This document shows positions 33,823 to 35,057 of a DNA stretch of 35,057 nt, one piece after another. Position numbers and translations under genes: made by a program. The DNA is taken from assembly GCA_905480395.1 (NCBI GenBank), contig CAJQQE010000021.1, positions 1-35,057 of the forward strand, given 5' to 3'. A model generated the notes under the pieces. It was given only the letters and a program-made list of their open reading frames with translations. It had not been told where the DNA came from and did not search any database. Positions within the stretch are counted from its first letter, which is position 1; each line of letters opens with the position of its first letter. The DNA is from an uncultured Phycisphaerales bacterium (GTDB taxonomy: Bacteria; Planctomycetota; Phycisphaerae; Phycisphaerales; SM1A02).

Positions 33823-33909
33823 AGAAAAGTCGTGGACACCCACCAACCTGCTGCGGGGGGAAAGAAAAGTCGTGGAAGAAAAGTCGTGGACACCCACCAA
33901 CCTGCTGCG
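33823..33909. repeat. Two and a half direct copies of a 33-base repeat
   Basis: A 33-base unit occurs at 33823-33855 and again, identical, at 33877-33909, with a partial copy (AAAGAAAAGTCGTGGA, 33861-33876) between them. On the minus strand the unit contains GGTTGGTGGGTGTCCACGAC. It does not code for a recognised protein. The unit spacing is too short and irregular for CRISPR. Confidence 0.9.
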
Positions 33910-34035
33910 AGATCTCAATCGGTGAGTGCCTACAGTCCCTTCCCGCGGGGTCGGTCCTTCATGCGGCGCCTCAATTTGCCTGCCGCTGGTAACTCTCAAG
34001 CCAAAAGCCGATAGAACACAGTCCTGTGAGGTGTC

Positions 34036-34050
34036 GATCGGTGGGTGTCC
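34036..34050 (+). repeat. Inverted copy of the GGTGGGTGTCC repeat core
   Basis: GATCGGTGGGTGTCC on the plus strand carries the same 11-base core (GGTGGGTGTCC) as the repeats at 33823-33909 on the minus strand. A degenerate form, AATCGGTGAGTGCC, lies at about 33917-33930. Together they bracket about 130 bases, like a small inverted-repeat element. Confidence 0.5.
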
Positions 34051-34127
34051 CCAATTCCCCCCCGCGTTCGGAATCTCTCCCCCCTGCGAGCGGCCTTCCC
34101 GCATCGACGGAATCCACGAACAGAAAA

Positions 34128-34158
34128 CCGGCCCGATCCACATCGTGAATCGGGCCGG
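34128..34158 (-). terminator. Intrinsic terminator of the 34199-34897 gene
   Basis: A 14-bp inverted repeat (34128-34141 / 34145-34158, one mismatch, 3-nt loop) with a CCGGCCCGAT core. On the minus strand it is followed by TTTTCTGTTC and lies 40 bases past the stop codon. Confidence 0.8.
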
Positions 34159-34198
34159 CGAATTGATCGTCAGGTTTCGAGGCCGAAGCCCGTCGTGG

Positions 34199-34897
34199 TC
34201 AGGCGACCCGCTGTCGCTTACGACGCAGACCCGCCGCACCCATCGCGAGACCGGCCAGACCACCGACACCCGGCACCGCTCCGGAAGGCTGCGTCCCCGG
34301 CATCGTGATGCTGGTGTTGATGTCACCGGTGTTGAAGTCCCAGTCTTGGATCGTCACGAAGGCACTGCTCATGCCACCGCTGTAGTCGAACGCCATTTTG
34401 ACCCAGCCGGCCACGTACGTTCCAGTATTCGTGTTCTCCACGGCGAAGCCCATGTAAGCTCCGGCTCCCGAGACCCCCGTACCCATCATGAAGGTCGCGC
34501 TCGGAGATCCGAAGTTTGAACGCCCGCCGTGGCCAATGTTCGATCTGTCCGTGCCGGCCGCACTCCAGGAAATGACCTGCGAGGCGGACTCGACACCAAA
34601 GAACCTCATTTTGCCTGCTGGGCCGCCTCGGTCGGCTTGCAAGAGCTGCAGCCCGCCGGAGGAAAAAGAGGAAAAATTAGAATTAACACTGCTGTAGACG
34701 ACGAATGCCTGAAACTGGAGACTTGCCGCGGTGAAGGCGTTCGCAAACACAAAATTACTGCCGCCACCGTTCAGCTGGGCGGTGACCGGGACGTTTCCTC
34801 CCGGTGCGGCATGGGCTTCGACGGCGATGCCACCAAGGGCGGCACAGGGGGCCGCAGCGAGGGCGGCGTACGTCTTCAAACGATTGGAATCACTCAT
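34199..34897 (-). CDS. Secreted protein with C-terminal sorting tail (PEP-CTERM-like), third copy type
   Basis: 232 residues. The signal peptide (RLKTYAALAAAPCAALGGIA, cleavage about AHA/AP) is followed by a Gly/Ser/Asn-rich domain (NGGGSNFVFANAFTAASLQF, AGAYMGFAVENTNTGTYVAG) and a tail AVPGVGGLAGLAMGAAGLRR plus KRQRVA. The tail has the hydrophobic helix and basic end of a sorting signal but only a weak Pro motif. It is not closely similar to the two paralogues at 4282-5790. The ATG at 34897 is chosen over the adjacent ATG at 34900 because GGGAG is 7 nt upstream. It is probably extracellular or surface-bound; no enzyme motif is seen. Confidence 0.82.
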   Translation of the reverse strand: MSDSNRLKTYAALAAAPCAALGGIAVEAHAAPGGNVPVTAQLNGGGSNFVFANAFTAASLQFQAFVVYSSVNSNFSSFSSGGLQLLQADRGGPAGKMRFFGVESASQVISWSAAGTDRSNIGHGGRSNFGSPSATFMMGTGVSGAGAYMGFAVENTNTGTYVAGWVKMAFDYSGGMSSAFVTIQDWDFNTGDINTSITMPGTQPSGAVPGVGGLAGLAMGAAGLRRKRQRVA

Positions 34898-35057
34898 CAT
34901 CAATCTCCCTAACAAACTGCCGAAAAAAAGCTCTTGGCGGTGGGTGGCAAACTCTACCGAACCCGAACCCCGCATTCCCCTTTTTCGCGGGGAAGTTCCA
35001 GAGCGGACATGACCAAATGAGTGGTCACAAGGACCACTAAAACAAAGAAATTATCCA

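Noticed and set aside
33823-33909. CRISPR-like array
   Set aside because: Only two full repeats, with a partial repeat in place of a unique spacer, and no cas genes.
33739-34326. 195-codon minus-strand frame through the repeat region
   Set aside because: It translates the tandem repeats (RSRLVGVHDFS twice) and the terminator hairpin, and has no ribosome binding site.

Overview
The window looks like a chromosomal segment of a marine-type Planctomycetota bacterium, most likely class Phycisphaerae. The evidence is a cytochrome/PSD1 protein (DUF1549/DUF1553) paired with a DUF1501 protein, three secreted proteins with a C-terminal sorting tail of the G/A/L-rich helix plus RRRR type, an enlarged SecA, and high GC with mixed Shine-Dalgarno and apparently leaderless starts. 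No phage, integrase, insertion sequence or CRISPR array was recognised.

Layout. 1-4250: end of a small secreted protein (minus) and a fused 5-oxoprolinase (HyuA-HyuB). 4250-7250: two tandem paralogous sorting-tail surface proteins and a YmdB-type phosphodiesterase, all minus strand. 7250-10330: a DUF3553 protein with a TTG start, a small coiled-coil protein, a strong terminator and a UbiB/ABC1 kinase. 10349-16190: a YpdA/Bdr-like flavin oxidoreductase, divergent from the PSCyt1-DUF1549-DUF1553 plus DUF1501 pair. 16197-20355: an ion channel (minus), then an ABC ATPase/FtsX-like permease pair with a His-rich loop, then a LysM protein. 20392-25200: two overlapping M14 carboxypeptidase-family genes, the first of which appears to have lost its catalytic residues, and an HI0933-type flavoprotein. 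25275-27638: tRNA(CAT) and a CopA-type copper ATPase (minus). 28324-32634: a 1386-residue SecA and tRNA-Lys(CTT). 32788-35057: an accessory-looking stretch holding an NHLP-family RiPP precursor flanked by a duplicated core-encoding repeat, an unknown 80-residue protein, short repeats and a third sorting-tail protein.

The most interesting points are the NHLP precursor with a very short core (ILLLTHVD) and a second copy of its core-encoding end exactly 320 bases upstream; the SecA whose helical region carries three copies of a module that appears once in E. coli SecA; the active/inactive M14 pair; and five genes where a TANNNT hexamer lies 6-7 nt before the start codon with no ribosome binding site. 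The maturation and export genes expected for an NHLP peptide are not in this window.
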